From assembly GCF_030027245.1 (NCBI RefSeq), contig NZ_JASERT010000001.1, forward strand, positions 62,001 to 126,000: DNA of 64,000 nt. The letters are read 5' to 3'. The stretch's first letter is position 1. The number at the start of each line of letters is the position of its first letter. The notes under the pieces are model-generated. The model made no database searches. It was not told the DNA's origin and was given only the letters and a program-made list of their open reading frames with translations. This document shows, one piece after another, positions 46,399-55,527 of this stretch. This DNA is from Asticcacaulis sp. EMRT-3 (GTDB lineage: Bacteria; Pseudomonadota; Alphaproteobacteria; Caulobacterales; Caulobacteraceae). The translations under genes were made by a program, and so were the position numbers.

Positions 46399-46453
46399 GG
46401 TGTCTTTGACTTTGTATTGAGGTCAAGGAGGCTGTGCCTCCTTGTCTTGAATC

Positions 46454-47563
46454 TTACGACAGGCCGCTGGCCGAATTGGGCGCGGCGAAGCCTGAGAAGC
46501 CATAATGGGCCAGCCAGCGCGTATCGGCGGCGAACATGTCGCGCAGGTCGGGCACGCCGTATTTCAGCATGGCCAGACGATCGACGCCCATGCCCCAGGC
46601 AAAGCCCTGATATTCATCCGGGTCGATGCCGCAAGCCTTCAGCACATTGGGATGCACCATGCCGCAGCCGAGGATTTCGAGCCACGAACTGCCTTGCCCC
46701 ACCTTCAGTTCGCCCTTTTCCCACGAGCAGCGCACATCCATTTCGGCGGACGGCTCGGTGAAGGGGAAGTGGTGCGGGCGGAACTGGGTGACCACCTCAT
46801 CCGTCTCGAAAAAGCGCGAGATGAAGGTTTCCAGCACCCATTTCAGATGACCCATATGGGCGCTTTTGTCGATGACCAGACCTTCGATCTGGTGAAACAT
46901 CGGCGTGTGGGTCTGGTCGGAATCGCAGCGAAAAACCCGGCCCGGCGCGATCAGCCGAAACGGCGGCTGGCCCGACACCATCGTCCTGATCTGCACCGGC
47001 GAGGTGTGGGTGCGCAACAGCTTGCGCACGCCGTTCTCATTTTCAGTTGCGCTAACGCTTTGCTCCTTGAGCGCGGCGGGCTTGAAAAAGAAAGTATCGT
47101 GCATTTCACGCGCCGGATGCTTTTCCGGGAAGTTGAGCGCGGTGAAATTGTGGAAATCGTCCTCGATGTCGGGCCCTTCGGCCACCGCGAAGCCCATGTC
47201 GGCAAAGATGGCGATCATCTCGTCCATCACCTGCATGGTGGGGTGAACCCCGCCTCTGGCGCGTCTGGCCGAAGGCAGGCTGAGATCGACGCGCTCTTGC
47301 TCAAGCCTCTGGGCCAGATGGGCGGCTTCCAGTTCGGCCTTGCGCGCTTCCAGCACGGAGATGACCGCATCGCGCACGGCATTGATGGCCGCGCCCGTGG
47401 TTTTGCGCTCTTCCGGCGGCAGGCTGCCGAGGGTTTTCAGCAGGCCGGAAATGCGACCGGTCTTGCCGAGCGCCGACACGCGCACGGCGTCGAGCGCGGC
47501 CAGATCGGCGGCGGCCTTGATCTCGGTTTCGATTTCGCTTTGCAGATCGGTATAGGCGGTCAT
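46454..47563 (-). CDS. pheS: Phenylalanyl-tRNA synthetase alpha subunit
   Basis: 369 residues. N-terminal coiled coil, then class II motifs: motif 1/2 region [53 protein letters not shown], and motif 3 [16 protein letters not shown]. Separated from rplT by a terminator and a repeat rather than being tightly linked. Confidence 0.97.
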   Translation of the reverse strand: MTAYTDLQSEIETEIKAAADLAALDAVRVSALGKTGRISGLLKTLGSLPPEERKTTGAAINAVRDAVISVLEARKAELEAAHLAQRLEQERVDLSLPSARRARGGVHPTMQVMDEMIAIFADMGFAVAEGPDIEDDFHNFTALNFPEKHPAREMHDTFFFKPAALKEQSVSATENENGVRKLLRTHTSPVQIRTMVSGQPPFRLIAPGRVFRCDSDQTHTPMFHQIEGLVIDKSAHMGHLKWVLETFISRFFETDEVVTQFRPHHFPFTEPSAEMDVRCSWEKGELKVGQGSSWLEILGCGMVHPNVLKACGIDPDEYQGFAWGMGVDRLAMLKYGVPDLRDMFAADTRWLAHYGFSGFAAPNSASGLS

Positions 47564-47637
47564 GGTGTCATCACAGAAGGAAAGGTTCGCCCGTGTTTAG
47601 GCGAAAGAGCAAGCGGACGCAATTGACCGGAAAAGAA

Positions 47638-47748
47638 AGATACCCCACCCCCACATCTCGCTTCGCTCGTGCGGCCCCCCTCCCCGAAATCAAAGGTTTC
47701 AGGGAGGAATAAGAAAATGCGCTTCCATGCGGGGGTGGGGTTTCTTAC
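47638..47748. repeat. Family C repeats between pheS and rplT
   Basis: ACCCCACCCCCACATCTCGCTTCGCTCG...CCCCTCCCCGAAATC, followed by GGTTTCAGGGAGG and then GCGGGGGTGGGGT. An inverted, partly degenerate pair with GTGGGG sides outward, as at 30132. Confidence 0.65.
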
Positions 47749-47765
47749 TTTCCTGCGCAAAAAGA

Positions 47766-47797
47766 AAAACCCCGCGGCCATCAAGGCGCGGGGTTTT
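47766..47797 (-). terminator. Terminator of rpmI-rplT
   Basis: On the minus strand AACCCCGCG...CGCGGGGTT followed by TTTTCTTT. It sits 28 bases after the rplT stop and isolates rpmI-rplT from pheST. Confidence 0.8.
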
Positions 47798-47824
47798 CCA
47801 GGCATAGTCTCTGATCTTAAAATA

Positions 47825-48181
47825 TCAGCCGATTGCCGTGCGCACCTTGTCGGCAATCACCTTGAAGCCGTCCATGTCGTGCATGGCGATGTCGGACAGA
47901 ACCTTGCGGTCCATCTCGATGCCAGCCAGGTTCAGGCCGTGGATGAATTGCGAATAGGTGAAGCCTTCCATACGCGCCGCGGCGTTGATGCGCTGAATCC
48001 ACAGGCTGCGGAAATTGCGCTTCTTGGTGCGACGGTCACGATAGGCATATTGCCCGGCGCGATCGACAGCCGCCTTGGCGGTGCGGATGGTGTTTTTGCG
48101 GCGGCCATAGAAACCCTTGGCGAGTTTCAGAACCTTCTTGTGCTTGGCGTGTGATGTGACGCCTCTTTTAACGCGAGCCAT
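47825..48181 (-). CDS. rplT: 50S ribosomal protein L20
   Basis: 118 residues: [61 protein letters not shown] and a typical C-terminus. Binds 23S rRNA early in assembly and is usually autoregulated with rpmI. 16 bases after rpmI. Confidence 0.98.
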   Translation of the reverse strand: MARVKRGVTSHAKHKKVLKLAKGFYGRRKNTIRTAKAAVDRAGQYAYRDRRTKKRNFRSLWIQRINAAARMEGFTYSQFIHGLNLAGIEMDRKVLSDIAMHDMDGFKVIADKVRTAIG

Positions 48182-48197
48182 TGTTCAATGCTCCCCT

Positions 48198-48395
48198 TTA
48201 GGCGTAAGGCATGTAGGATTTGATCTTCACCGTGTCAGCGTCCGACATCACGGAGGTGCCGCGATTTTGACGGATGTACTTGCTGTTGTGCGAGATCAAA
48301 CGGTGACGCTTGCCGGCGACGCCGGCCTTCACCTTGCCAGAGGCAGTAAAGCGGAAGCGCTTCTTCGCGCCCGACTTGGTCTTCAGCTTGGGCAT
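48198..48395 (-). CDS. rpmI: 50S ribosomal protein L35
   Basis: 65 residues from ATG 48395: [21 protein letters not shown] and [19 protein letters not shown]. infC, which normally precedes it, is 4.4 kb away at 52784. The 145-base upstream gap must carry its own promoter. Confidence 0.97.
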   Translation of the reverse strand: MPKLKTKSGAKKRFRFTASGKVKAGVAGKRHRLISHNSKYIRQNRGTSVMSDADTVKIKSYMPYA

Positions 48396-48570
48396 TTTCT
48401 GTACGACCGGATTAGGGCCGCCCTCTTCACGAGTTAAAATCCTCGCCAAGGCATGCCTTTTGGCCCGGCGAAGAACAAGAAGGCGTGCTGTTACAGGAAA
48501 AGAACCGTCAGCGCAAGCCCGCCGCAAGCCCTCTTGCTAAATGTGTCGTCCTCAGTCCAATATAGCCGTA

Positions 48571-49383
48571 ATGAATTGTCGTCGCGCCGTATCTTACCTG
48601 CTGCCGCTCCTGCTGGCGATGAGCCTGAACGCCTGCGTGTCGATTCCAAAAATCCTCTATGACACATCGCAAACCAGACCCCTGTCCCTGACCCTGAAGG
48701 ACGGCACGGTGCAGCGCTATATGGAATATGTGCCGCCGAGTGCCAGACCGGGCAAGAAGCTGCCGCTGATCGTGTTTCTGCACGGCTCAGGCGAGGCGGG
48801 TGACGACACCTATGCCGTGCTGGCCAATGGGCCGTGGCACTATGCCGATAGCCACCCCGATTTTCCCTTCATTATCCTGGCCCCGCAGGAAGATCATGAC
48901 GCAGAATGGTCGCCCGAAGAGTTGAATGACTGGCTCGTTCAGGCGGAAAAGACCGTGCCCGTGGATCGCCGCCGGGTCTATCTGACCGGCCTGTCGCGCG
49001 GCGGGCAGGGGACGTGGGATTTCGCCATGCGCTATCCGCAGCACTTTGCCGCTATCGCGCCGGTTTCAGGCTATAGCGATGTCAACCAGCCCTGCCGCCT
49101 GAAGGGCGTGGCGGTCTGGGCTTTTCATGGGGCCGATGACGGTATCGTGCCGATCGGCAAGGAAAAAGCGGTGGTGGCAGCGGCGAAAGCCTGCGGCGTC
49201 GATATTCATTACACCATCTATCCCGGTGTCGGCCATTTCATCTGGGAACGCACCTATAATGACCCCGATCTCTATAGCTGGTTTCTTGAGCATCGCCGCC
49301 CGCTGTTTCGTCTGCCGGGCTTGACCCATCTGTCGGGTTTTGCGCGCCTGCACGAACTCAGGCGCGCCCCGTCAGGCGGTTGA
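48571..49383 (+). CDS. Esterase-like alpha/beta hydrolase, probable lipoprotein
   Basis: 270 residues. Signal with lipobox-like SLNAC. Family marks of the PHB-depolymerase/phospholipase-like group: PLIVFLHGSGEAGDD, serine elbow GLSRGGQGTWDFAMRYP, acid in FHGADDGIVP, and histidine in PGVGHFIWERTY. Substrate unknown. An alternative start at 48541 is ten codons earlier. Overlaps the convergent gene at 49358 by 26 bases. Confidence 0.82.
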   Translation: MNCRRAVSYLLPLLLAMSLNACVSIPKILYDTSQTRPLSLTLKDGTVQRYMEYVPPSARPGKKLPLIVFLHGSGEAGDDTYAVLANGPWHYADSHPDFPFIILAPQEDHDAEWSPEELNDWLVQAEKTVPVDRRRVYLTGLSRGGQGTWDFAMRYPQHFAAIAPVSGYSDVNQPCRLKGVAVWAFHGADDGIVPIGKEKAVVAAAKACGVDIHYTIYPGVGHFIWERTYNDPDLYSWFLEHRRPLFRLPGLTHLSGFARLHELRRAPSGG

Positions 49384-50011
49384 TGGCCTCCGCGCACGGT
49401 TTCGACACCTGGAATTTGACGCCCGCCATCTGTTTCGGGTTGAATTTGAGATAGCCGCGGTCGCTTTGCGCCAGCCAGCCGTAATAGCGCGACACCAGAT
49501 CGATCAGGGCCTGCGGCGTCGGTTGCGACACATCGACCCCGCATTCATAGGCATGAAAAACGGCCCCGTCTGATTTGCGCACCCAGATGACATCCCAGAT
49601 GTCCTGATGGTAGATGTGCAGCAACAGGCGGTTGAAGCTGTTGGCCCGCCAGCGCACATCGCCCGACCAGACCGTATAGTTGAGATGATCAGTGGTGGAA
49701 TAGAATTCCCAGCCCGCCTGCATGGCATAGCGCTGCTTGATGCGGTTCATGCGCGTCCAGTGGGCCTTGTTCTGATTGGGCGATTGCGCCACCACCAGCC
49801 AGCACGGTTCGTCTTCGCCTAAGCTCGCCGTGCCCATCGTGTTGTAGCGCTCGATCAGCAGGCGCAGTTCGTCGCGTGAATGGGCAGCGGCACGGTCATC
49901 GGGCAACAGGTGAAAGCGCGTGGCGTTCCAGTGGGTGGCGTCACGCAGCAGATGGCCCAGCGGGAACAGGCCGGGGTGGAAACGATGCCAGGCGATCTGA
50001 AAAGCGTCCAT
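49358..50011 (-). CDS. Unknown 217-residue protein
   Basis: Not recognised. Aromatic-rich soluble protein (IAWHRFHPGLFPLGHLLRDATHW, YTVWSGDVRWRANSFNRLLLHIYHQDIWDVIWVRKSDGAVFHAYECGVD). ATG 50011 lies five bases after the MFS gene stop, so it is likely co-transcribed with the exporter. Confidence 0.65.
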   Translation of the reverse strand: MDAFQIAWHRFHPGLFPLGHLLRDATHWNATRFHLLPDDRAAAHSRDELRLLIERYNTMGTASLGEDEPCWLVVAQSPNQNKAHWTRMNRIKQRYAMQAGWEFYSTTDHLNYTVWSGDVRWRANSFNRLLLHIYHQDIWDVIWVRKSDGAVFHAYECGVDVSQPTPQALIDLVSRYYGWLAQSDRGYLKFNPKQMAGVKFQVSKPCAEAINRLTGRA

Positions 50012-50016
50012 ATTTT

Positions 50017-51348
50017 TTACCGTTTTACCTTGCCGACCTGCAAGGCCAGCAACGCCGCCGGAATCGTCATGGCGGCATCGAGCCACAAGGGCGCTTCGGG
50101 GCCGAATTGCGAGAACAGGAACCCGGCCACCACGGGGCCGATAATGCGCGCCACGGCGCCGGTGGACATATTAAGGCCCAGCATGGCGCCCTGCCGGTCG
50201 GGCGAGGTGGCCAGCGAAATAATGGCGCAGATCGACGAAAAGATGACCGCCTGCCCTACCGTGCCCAGCATCAGCAGCGGCACGATCAGCCACGAGATAT
50301 GGTTGAGGCTTTGCAGGATGAAGCTGAGGCCGAACACGAACAGTCCGCCGGCCAGCACCTTTGATTCGCCGTAACGTCGCACCAGCGGGCGCATGAAGAC
50401 CATCTGCATCAGGGCGGCGGTGATGCCGATGAACAGGAAAACCGCGCCAATCTGGGTGGCGTGCCAGTTATAGCGCACCTCCACCCACAGGCCGAAGGTC
50501 GATTCCAGCCCGGCAAAGGCCATCATATAGCAAAGTGTGGCCAGGATGACGCGCACAATGGCGCGGCTTTTCAGCGCCTCCTGCGCCGTTTTGAGCATAT
50601 TTTCCGGCGGTGCCGCCTGGGCTGTGCGCTGGCGGCTTTCCTTGACGTAGAGCATCACGCCCAGCGTGGCCACGGCCGACATGACGGCGGCGGCGAACAG
50701 GGGCAGGCGGAAGGCATTGTGGCCGAAATGCTCATGCGTCAGCAAGCCGCCGATCACCGGGCCGACGATAAAGCCCAGCGAAAAGGCCGCGCCGATCATG
50801 CTCATGCGTGAGGCGCGCTGTTCGGGCTTGGAAAAGTCCGACACATAGCCCTGAATCGTCGAGATATTGCCCGAAGCCAGCCCGCACAAAAAGCGCACGA
50901 AGATCGCCACCCAGATATTGGGTGAAAAGGCGAGGCCGCAATAGAACAGCACCGACAGGGCCGTCGTCACCAGCAGGATCGGCTTGCGGCCGATGCGGTC
51001 GGACAGCCTGCCGCAAAACGGCTCGGCGAAAAATTGCCCCAGGCTGTAGGCGGTGAACATCAAGGTCACCTGCCAGGCCTGCGCGTGCAGGCTCTGGGCG
51101 AAGAAGGGGATCAGCGGCACCACAATGCCGAAACCGACCAGATTGACGAAAACCACAGCGAACATCGCCGCCAGCGAGCCGTTTTCGTTCAGAAACTGAC
51201 GCACCTGATGCAGCAGGCGGCCACGAAAAAAGGTGCGCTCGTTGCGGGTATCAAAGGGCGGGGCGGGAGGCTCTTCCGTTCGTGATGCTGTTTCCTTTGT
51301 GGAATCAGCATCTTGCGAAGACGCGGATGAGGGTTTCAACTTCGACAT
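50017..51348 (-). CDS. MFS transporter, TetA/drug-exporter type
   Basis: 443 residues with twelve predicted membrane helices and MFS motif A GRLSDRIGRKPILL after helix 2. The N-terminal 60-residue cytoplasmic leader is serine/acid-rich. Closest in pattern to TetA-like DHA1 exporters; cargo unknown. Divergent from the Y-family polymerase gene. Confidence 0.85.
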   Translation of the reverse strand: MSKLKPSSASSQDADSTKETASRTEEPPAPPFDTRNERTFFRGRLLHQVRQFLNENGSLAAMFAVVFVNLVGFGIVVPLIPFFAQSLHAQAWQVTLMFTAYSLGQFFAEPFCGRLSDRIGRKPILLVTTALSVLFYCGLAFSPNIWVAIFVRFLCGLASGNISTIQGYVSDFSKPEQRASRMSMIGAAFSLGFIVGPVIGGLLTHEHFGHNAFRLPLFAAAVMSAVATLGVMLYVKESRQRTAQAAPPENMLKTAQEALKSRAIVRVILATLCYMMAFAGLESTFGLWVEVRYNWHATQIGAVFLFIGITAALMQMVFMRPLVRRYGESKVLAGGLFVFGLSFILQSLNHISWLIVPLLMLGTVGQAVIFSSICAIISLATSPDRQGAMLGLNMSTGAVARIIGPVVAGFLFSQFGPEAPLWLDAAMTIPAALLALQVGKVKR

Positions 51349-51413
51349 GCGCCGGTTTATAGCTGATTTGTGACGCGATGCGAACGTTTCTTTGCCGCAA
51401 CTGCGCGCATGGC

Positions 51414-51443
51414 TTGACGGTGATAAATGTTCGCTTTATGTTC
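51414..51443 (+). promoter_or_regulatory. LexA-controlled promoter of the Y-family polymerase
   Basis: The -35 TTGACG (51414-51419), 17-base spacer and -10 TATGTT (51437-51442) overlap an exact alphaproteobacterial SOS box GTTC-N7-GTTC (51429-51443). The predicted transcript start falls at about the ATG (51450), which suggests a leaderless mRNA; no Shine-Dalgarno is present. Confidence 0.8.
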
Positions 51444-51449
51444 TCATTT

Positions 51450-52718
51450 ATGACCCATGAAGCCGAGAATGGCGGCGGCCTGAAGTGGCTGTATCTCGAT
51501 ATGAACAGCTATTTCGCCAGTTGCGAACAGCAGGACGAGCCGCGTCTGCGGGGCCGTCCGGTCATTGTCGTGCCGGTGATGAGCGATCACACCTGCGCCA
51601 TCGCCGCCAGCGCTGAGGCCAAGGCGCTGGGCGTCAAGACCGGCACCAGGGTGGGCGAGGCGAAAGAGCGCATACCCGGTCTGCTGATTCGTGAGGCGCG
51701 GCCTGACCGCTATGTGCAGTTTCATGACCGCATCCTGGCCGAGGTCGATCATGTGATTCCGGTCGAGAAGGTCTGCTCGATCGATGAGGTGGCCTGCCGT
51801 CTGATGGGGCCGCAGCGCCACGAAGCGGTGGCGCGCGCGCTGGGCCATCGCATCCAGCGCCGGATTCTCGAAAATGTCGGCCAGTGCCTGACCGCCTCGA
51901 TTGGCATCGCGCCGTCGCGCCTGCTGGCCAAGACCGCCGCCGATATGAAAAAACCACTGGGTCTGACCGTTTTGCGCGCCGATACCCTGCCCGGAGCGCT
52001 GCTCGATCTGGAGATCGACGAATTCGCCGGTATTGGCGCGGCGATGAAGGGGCGGCTCAATCGGGCAGGCGTGTTCGATGTGCGCCAGCTCTGGGCCCTG
52101 TCGCCGTCGCGGATGCGCCATATCTGGGGCGGCATTATGGGCGAAAACTTCTGCTATGCCCTGCATGGCACCGATCCGCCGGACATCGAGACGCAGCGCT
52201 CATCGATCAGCCACAGCCACGTCCTGCCCGCCGAACTGCGCCCCGCGCCGCTGGCCCGCGCCGTGGCGCGCCGCCTGACCGCCAAGTGCGGCTCGCGCCT
52301 GCGCCGCATGGGCTATAAATGCACGGGCCTGCACCTCAGTGTGCGCGGGGCGGGCAGCGGGCGAGCGGCGGCGGAGGCGCGTTTTGAGCTGACCGCCGAT
52401 AGTTTCGTCATGCTGCACGCCCTCGAAGGCCTTTGGATGCAGTGCGTGGGGACGCTGGGGGCGCAACCGCGTCTGCGCAAGATTTCTGTCACCTGCCTGG
52501 GGATGCGCCGCCTCGATGCGCCGCCTGATCTGTTCGGCTGGACCCCAGATGCGCATGAGGATGGCAGACGCATGAAACTGCTCAGCGCGCTCGACGGCCT
52601 CAATCAGCGCTTCGGCAAGGACGCCATCACCATCGGCCCGCGCACGAAGCTGCACGGTTTTGTCGGGGCCAAGATCGCCTTTAACCGCATCCCCGAACAG
52701 CCGGAATTCTGGGAGTAG
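51450..52718 (+). CDS. Y-family DNA polymerase (DinB/UmuC type, atypical)
   Basis: 422 residues. Catalytic carboxylates are present in YLDMNSYFASCEQ and CSIDEVA, so it should be active, unlike ImuB. Palm/fingers marks: ASAEAKALGVKTG, SIGIAPSRLLAKTAADMKKPLGL, helix-hairpin-helix FAGIGAAMKGRL. The C-terminal little-finger region is divergent. No dnaE2 or imuA neighbour. Expression is probably SOS-induced through the LexA box just upstream. Confidence 0.87.
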   Translation: MTHEAENGGGLKWLYLDMNSYFASCEQQDEPRLRGRPVIVVPVMSDHTCAIAASAEAKALGVKTGTRVGEAKERIPGLLIREARPDRYVQFHDRILAEVDHVIPVEKVCSIDEVACRLMGPQRHEAVARALGHRIQRRILENVGQCLTASIGIAPSRLLAKTAADMKKPLGLTVLRADTLPGALLDLEIDEFAGIGAAMKGRLNRAGVFDVRQLWALSPSRMRHIWGGIMGENFCYALHGTDPPDIETQRSSISHSHVLPAELRPAPLARAVARRLTAKCGSRLRRMGYKCTGLHLSVRGAGSGRAAAEARFELTADSFVMLHALEGLWMQCVGTLGAQPRLRKISVTCLGMRRLDAPPDLFGWTPDAHEDGRRMKLLSALDGLNQRFGKDAITIGPRTKLHGFVGAKIAFNRIPEQPEFWE

Positions 52719-52734
52719 GGCGCAGATATGCAAA

Positions 52735-52757
52735 AACCCTCCGAATTCGGAGGGTTC
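52735..52757 (-). terminator. Terminator of infC
   Basis: Perfect palindrome AACCCTCCGAATTCGGAGGGTT followed on the minus strand by TTTG. It lies between the convergent polymerase and infC genes. Confidence 0.8.
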
Positions 52758-52783
52758 AGCAAATTTAACCAAATAGCAGGCGT

Positions 52784-53317
52784 TTATTTCGGTGCCAGGA
52801 TCATGATCATCTGCTTGCCTTCCATGCGCGGCTCATATTCGACGCGGGTGGACGGCTCGAAATCGGTCTTGACCTTTTGCAGCAGCTTCATGCCCAGTTC
52901 GGGGTGGGCCATTTCGCGGCCCCGGAAGCGCAGCGTCACCTTGACCTTGTCGCCTTCTTCGAAGAAGCGCGTCATGGCCTTGGCCTTCACCTCATAATCG
53001 TGGATGTCGATATTGGGGCGAAGCTTGATTTCCTTGATCTCGACGACCTTCTGCTTCTTGCGTGCCTCGGCCTTTTTTTTCTGCTCCTGAAAGCGGAACT
53101 TGCCATAGTCGAGGATCTTGCACACAGGCGGATCAGCGGTGGGCGACACCTCCACCAGGTCCAGGCCAGCTTCCTCGGCGGCTTCGAGGGCGGAGGAAGT
53201 CGGCATAATGCCTTGCTTCTCACCGTTTTGATCGATCAAGAGGACGCGCGGAACCTTGATCTCATGGTTTGTACGGGGGCCGTCTTTGGGAGGCGGGGCT
53301 TGAATCGGGCGACGAAT
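52784..53317 (-). CDS. infC: Translation initiation factor IF-3 with AUU start
   Basis: 177 residues when started at ATT (53317-53315). AGGAG lies eight bases upstream, and the frame then reads [21 protein letters not shown], the conserved IF-3 N-terminus, with no ATG/GTG/TTG available there. Body: [37 protein letters not shown]. The rare AUU codon is the basis of IF-3 autoregulation in other bacteria. Starting at an internal codon (53239) would cut the N-domain. Confidence 0.92.
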   Translation of the reverse strand: MRRPIQAPPPKDGPRTNHEIKVPRVLLIDQNGEKQGIMPTSSALEAAEEAGLDLVEVSPTADPPVCKILDYGKFRFQEQKKKAEARKKQKVVEIKEIKLRPNIDIHDYEVKAKAMTRFFEEGDKVKVTLRFRGREMAHPELGMKLLQKVKTDFEPSTRVEYEPRMEGKQMIMILAPK

Positions 53318-53508
53318 AGGTCGTTCTCCTGAGTGCTGTTATCGGGCTGTGCGAATGCGCCGGGATTATGACGATCCTTGGGCGCAGGATCAATCCCTTA
53401 TCGGGCGAATAGGTTAAAATTTAAGGAAATGACGCTGCGGTGTGGTATTTCCGCGTATCCTTAGCAGAATGGGCTCGTCGCATCCGCGACGACGGGCGGT
53501 CGCCTTTG

Positions 53509-53541
53509 CCCGTAGCGATGGGTTTAAGTCATCGCTACGGG
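53509..53541. other. 12-bp stem-loop downstream of the glycosyltransferase
   Basis: CCCGTAGCGATG and CATCGCTACGGG with a 9-base loop, four bases outside the stop of the minus-strand gene at 53545. No T run, so a possible 3'-end stabiliser rather than a terminator. Nothing else seen in 53331-53508 except the likely infC promoter. Confidence 0.5.
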
Positions 53542-53544
53542 AGG

Positions 53545-54720
53545 TTACATAAGCAGGGATCGGTAAACATCAAGGGTGCGCGCGCACATGGTTTCCAGAC
53601 TGAACAGCGCCTTGACGCGGGCACGTCCGGCTAAACCCATTTCAAAGCGCTGTTCAGGCGTCAGTGACATGGCCTCCCGCATGGCCTCGGCCCAGGCTTG
53701 CGCATCGCCGGGCCTGACCAGCCAGCCCGTTTCGCCGGGCACCACGGTTTCGACCGTCGCGCCGTGCGCAGCGGCCAGAGGCGGGCGCTGCATGGCCTGC
53801 GGTTCCACCGCCGTGCGCCCGAAGGCTTCCGGCTCCAGCGAGGGGGCGAGGGCGAAATGGCAGACCTGCCAGGCCGAGGGCATGTCGGCGCAATGGCCGA
53901 CCAGCCGCACATGGGCCTCAAGGCCGTGGGCGGCGATGGCCGCGCGCAATTCCGCCGTATAGTCGCTGCGGCCCTGATCATCGCCGGCGATAAAAATGAT
54001 GAAATCGTCACGTCCGAGCGTTCGCAATCGCGCCGCTGCCTCTATAATCAGGCCTTGCCCTTTCCAGCGCGTCAGGCGGGCGGCCAGCAGAAAGCGCGTA
54101 CGCGTATCGGGCGTGGCGGCGTCGGCGGGCGGCAGGCCCCAGGCCTCTTCCAGCTTGAGGATGTTGCGCAGCACGAAGGCTTCGGGATCGAAGCGATGCA
54201 GATCGACGCCGCGCGGAATGCTGACCACGCGCTCTGGCGGCAAATTCGGGTAGGTTTTGAGGATATGGGCGCGCGTATAGTCCGAATTGGCGATGGTGAT
54301 GTCGGCGCGCGTCATCTGGCTGTTGTACCAGCGTTTGAGGCTTGAATTGGCGTTATAAATGCCGTGATAGGTGGCGACCGACGCGATCTTTTCGGCGCGC
54401 GCCGCCGCAATCGCCGAGAGGGCTGGCGCGCGCGAACGAACGTGGACAAGGCTGACGTTTTCGCGGCGGATCAGGCGGCGCAAGGTACGGTAAATCCGCC
54501 ATTGCACCCACAGATTCTTGCTGTGAACCGGCAGGTTGAAAACCTGTGTGCCGCCTTTTTCCAGCCGTTCCTGCAAGCGCCCGCCCCTGGTGGCCACCAG
54601 CGAGCGCCCGCCCGCCGCCAGAACCGCCTCGGCCACATCGACCACGGTCTGCTCGACGCCGCCCGTATCGAGTTCGGGGACGACCTGCAAAACGCAGCCG
54701 GTGAAAGAGGACGAAGGCAT
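53545..54720 (-). CDS. Glycosyltransferase family 4
   Basis: 391 residues, GT-B fold. N-terminal VVPELDTGGVEQTVVDVAEAVLAAG, acceptor domain VHVRSRAPALSAIAAARA, IANSDYTRAHI and IPRGVDLHRFDP, donor site FLLAARLTRWKGQGLIIEA, and the E-x7-E motif EPEAFGRTAVE. Probably builds LPS or another surface glycan. ATG 54720 is used, ten codons inside the longest frame. Divergent from the hydrolase. Confidence 0.87.
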   Translation of the reverse strand: MPSSSFTGCVLQVVPELDTGGVEQTVVDVAEAVLAAGGRSLVATRGGRLQERLEKGGTQVFNLPVHSKNLWVQWRIYRTLRRLIRRENVSLVHVRSRAPALSAIAAARAEKIASVATYHGIYNANSSLKRWYNSQMTRADITIANSDYTRAHILKTYPNLPPERVVSIPRGVDLHRFDPEAFVLRNILKLEEAWGLPPADAATPDTRTRFLLAARLTRWKGQGLIIEAAARLRTLGRDDFIIFIAGDDQGRSDYTAELRAAIAAHGLEAHVRLVGHCADMPSAWQVCHFALAPSLEPEAFGRTAVEPQAMQRPPLAAAHGATVETVVPGETGWLVRPGDAQAWAEAMREAMSLTPEQRFEMGLAGRARVKALFSLETMCARTLDVYRSLLM

Positions 54721-54753
54721 GGACTTGCGCAGACTCCAAAGCAATGGCAAGCA

Positions 54754-55509
54754 ATGACCATGACCGATCTGTTAAATCAAGAGCCGCAATGGCTTGATGC
54801 GCCCAATGGCGACCGCATCGCCTATCGCCGCCTTAAGGGTGATGGCCCGCTTCTGCTCTGGCTTGGCGGTTTTCTGTCCGATATGCGGGGCTCGAAAATC
54901 GCGTATTTGAGTGAACAATGTCGCCGCGAAGGCCGCGCCTTTCTGTGCTTTGATTATTATGCCCACGGTGAGACGGGCGGCGATTTCGCAGCGGCCTCAG
55001 TGGGGCGCTGGCGCGATAATATGCTGGCCGTCGTCGATGCCCTGACCGAAGGGCCGGTGACGGCGATCGGTTCCAGCATGGGTGCGCACATGCTGTGTCT
55101 GCTGATGCAGGCGCGACCCGGCAAGGTGAAGGCGGCGGGTTTCGTGGCGCCTGCGCCCGATTTCGCCACCAAACTGATGCTGGCCGGGCTTAACCCCGAA
55201 GACCGCCGCCAATATGAGGTGTCGGGCGCGCACAGCCTGCCCGGCTATGACCGGCCCGTGGCGCTATCGCAGGCGTTTTTCGCCGATGCTGCGCAGCATG
55301 AGGTGCTGAATGCCTCCATCGCCTTTGATGGGCCGGTGCGTATCCTGCATGGCATGAAGGACGATGTGGTGCCGTGGCAGCATGGCGTGCGCCTGCTGGA
55401 TAGCCTGACCACGCCCGATGTGCGTCTGGAGCTGATCAAGGACGGCGACCATCGCCTGTCGCGCACCAATGATCTGGAGCTATTGGGTCGGATGGCGCGC
55501 GAATTTTAG
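54754..55509 (+). CDS. Alpha/beta hydrolase (ABHD10/YqiA-like)
   Basis: 251 residues. LLLWLGGFLSDMRGSKIAYL, FDYYAHGETGGDFAAASVGRW, nucleophile GSSMGAHMLCLL, acid region HGMKDDVVPW and histidine in IKDGDHRLSR. Closest in pattern to carboxylesterase/palmitoyl-thioesterase-like hydrolases. Start is ATG 54754 or 54760; the longer frame upstream is antisense to the glycosyltransferase. Confidence 0.82.
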   Translation: MTMTDLLNQEPQWLDAPNGDRIAYRRLKGDGPLLLWLGGFLSDMRGSKIAYLSEQCRREGRAFLCFDYYAHGETGGDFAAASVGRWRDNMLAVVDALTEGPVTAIGSSMGAHMLCLLMQARPGKVKAAGFVAPAPDFATKLMLAGLNPEDRRQYEVSGAHSLPGYDRPVALSQAFFADAAQHEVLNASIAFDGPVRILHGMKDDVVPWQHGVRLLDSLTTPDVRLELIKDGDHRLSRTNDLELLGRMAREF

Positions 55510-55527
55510 ATCGCTTGACTTTATCCG

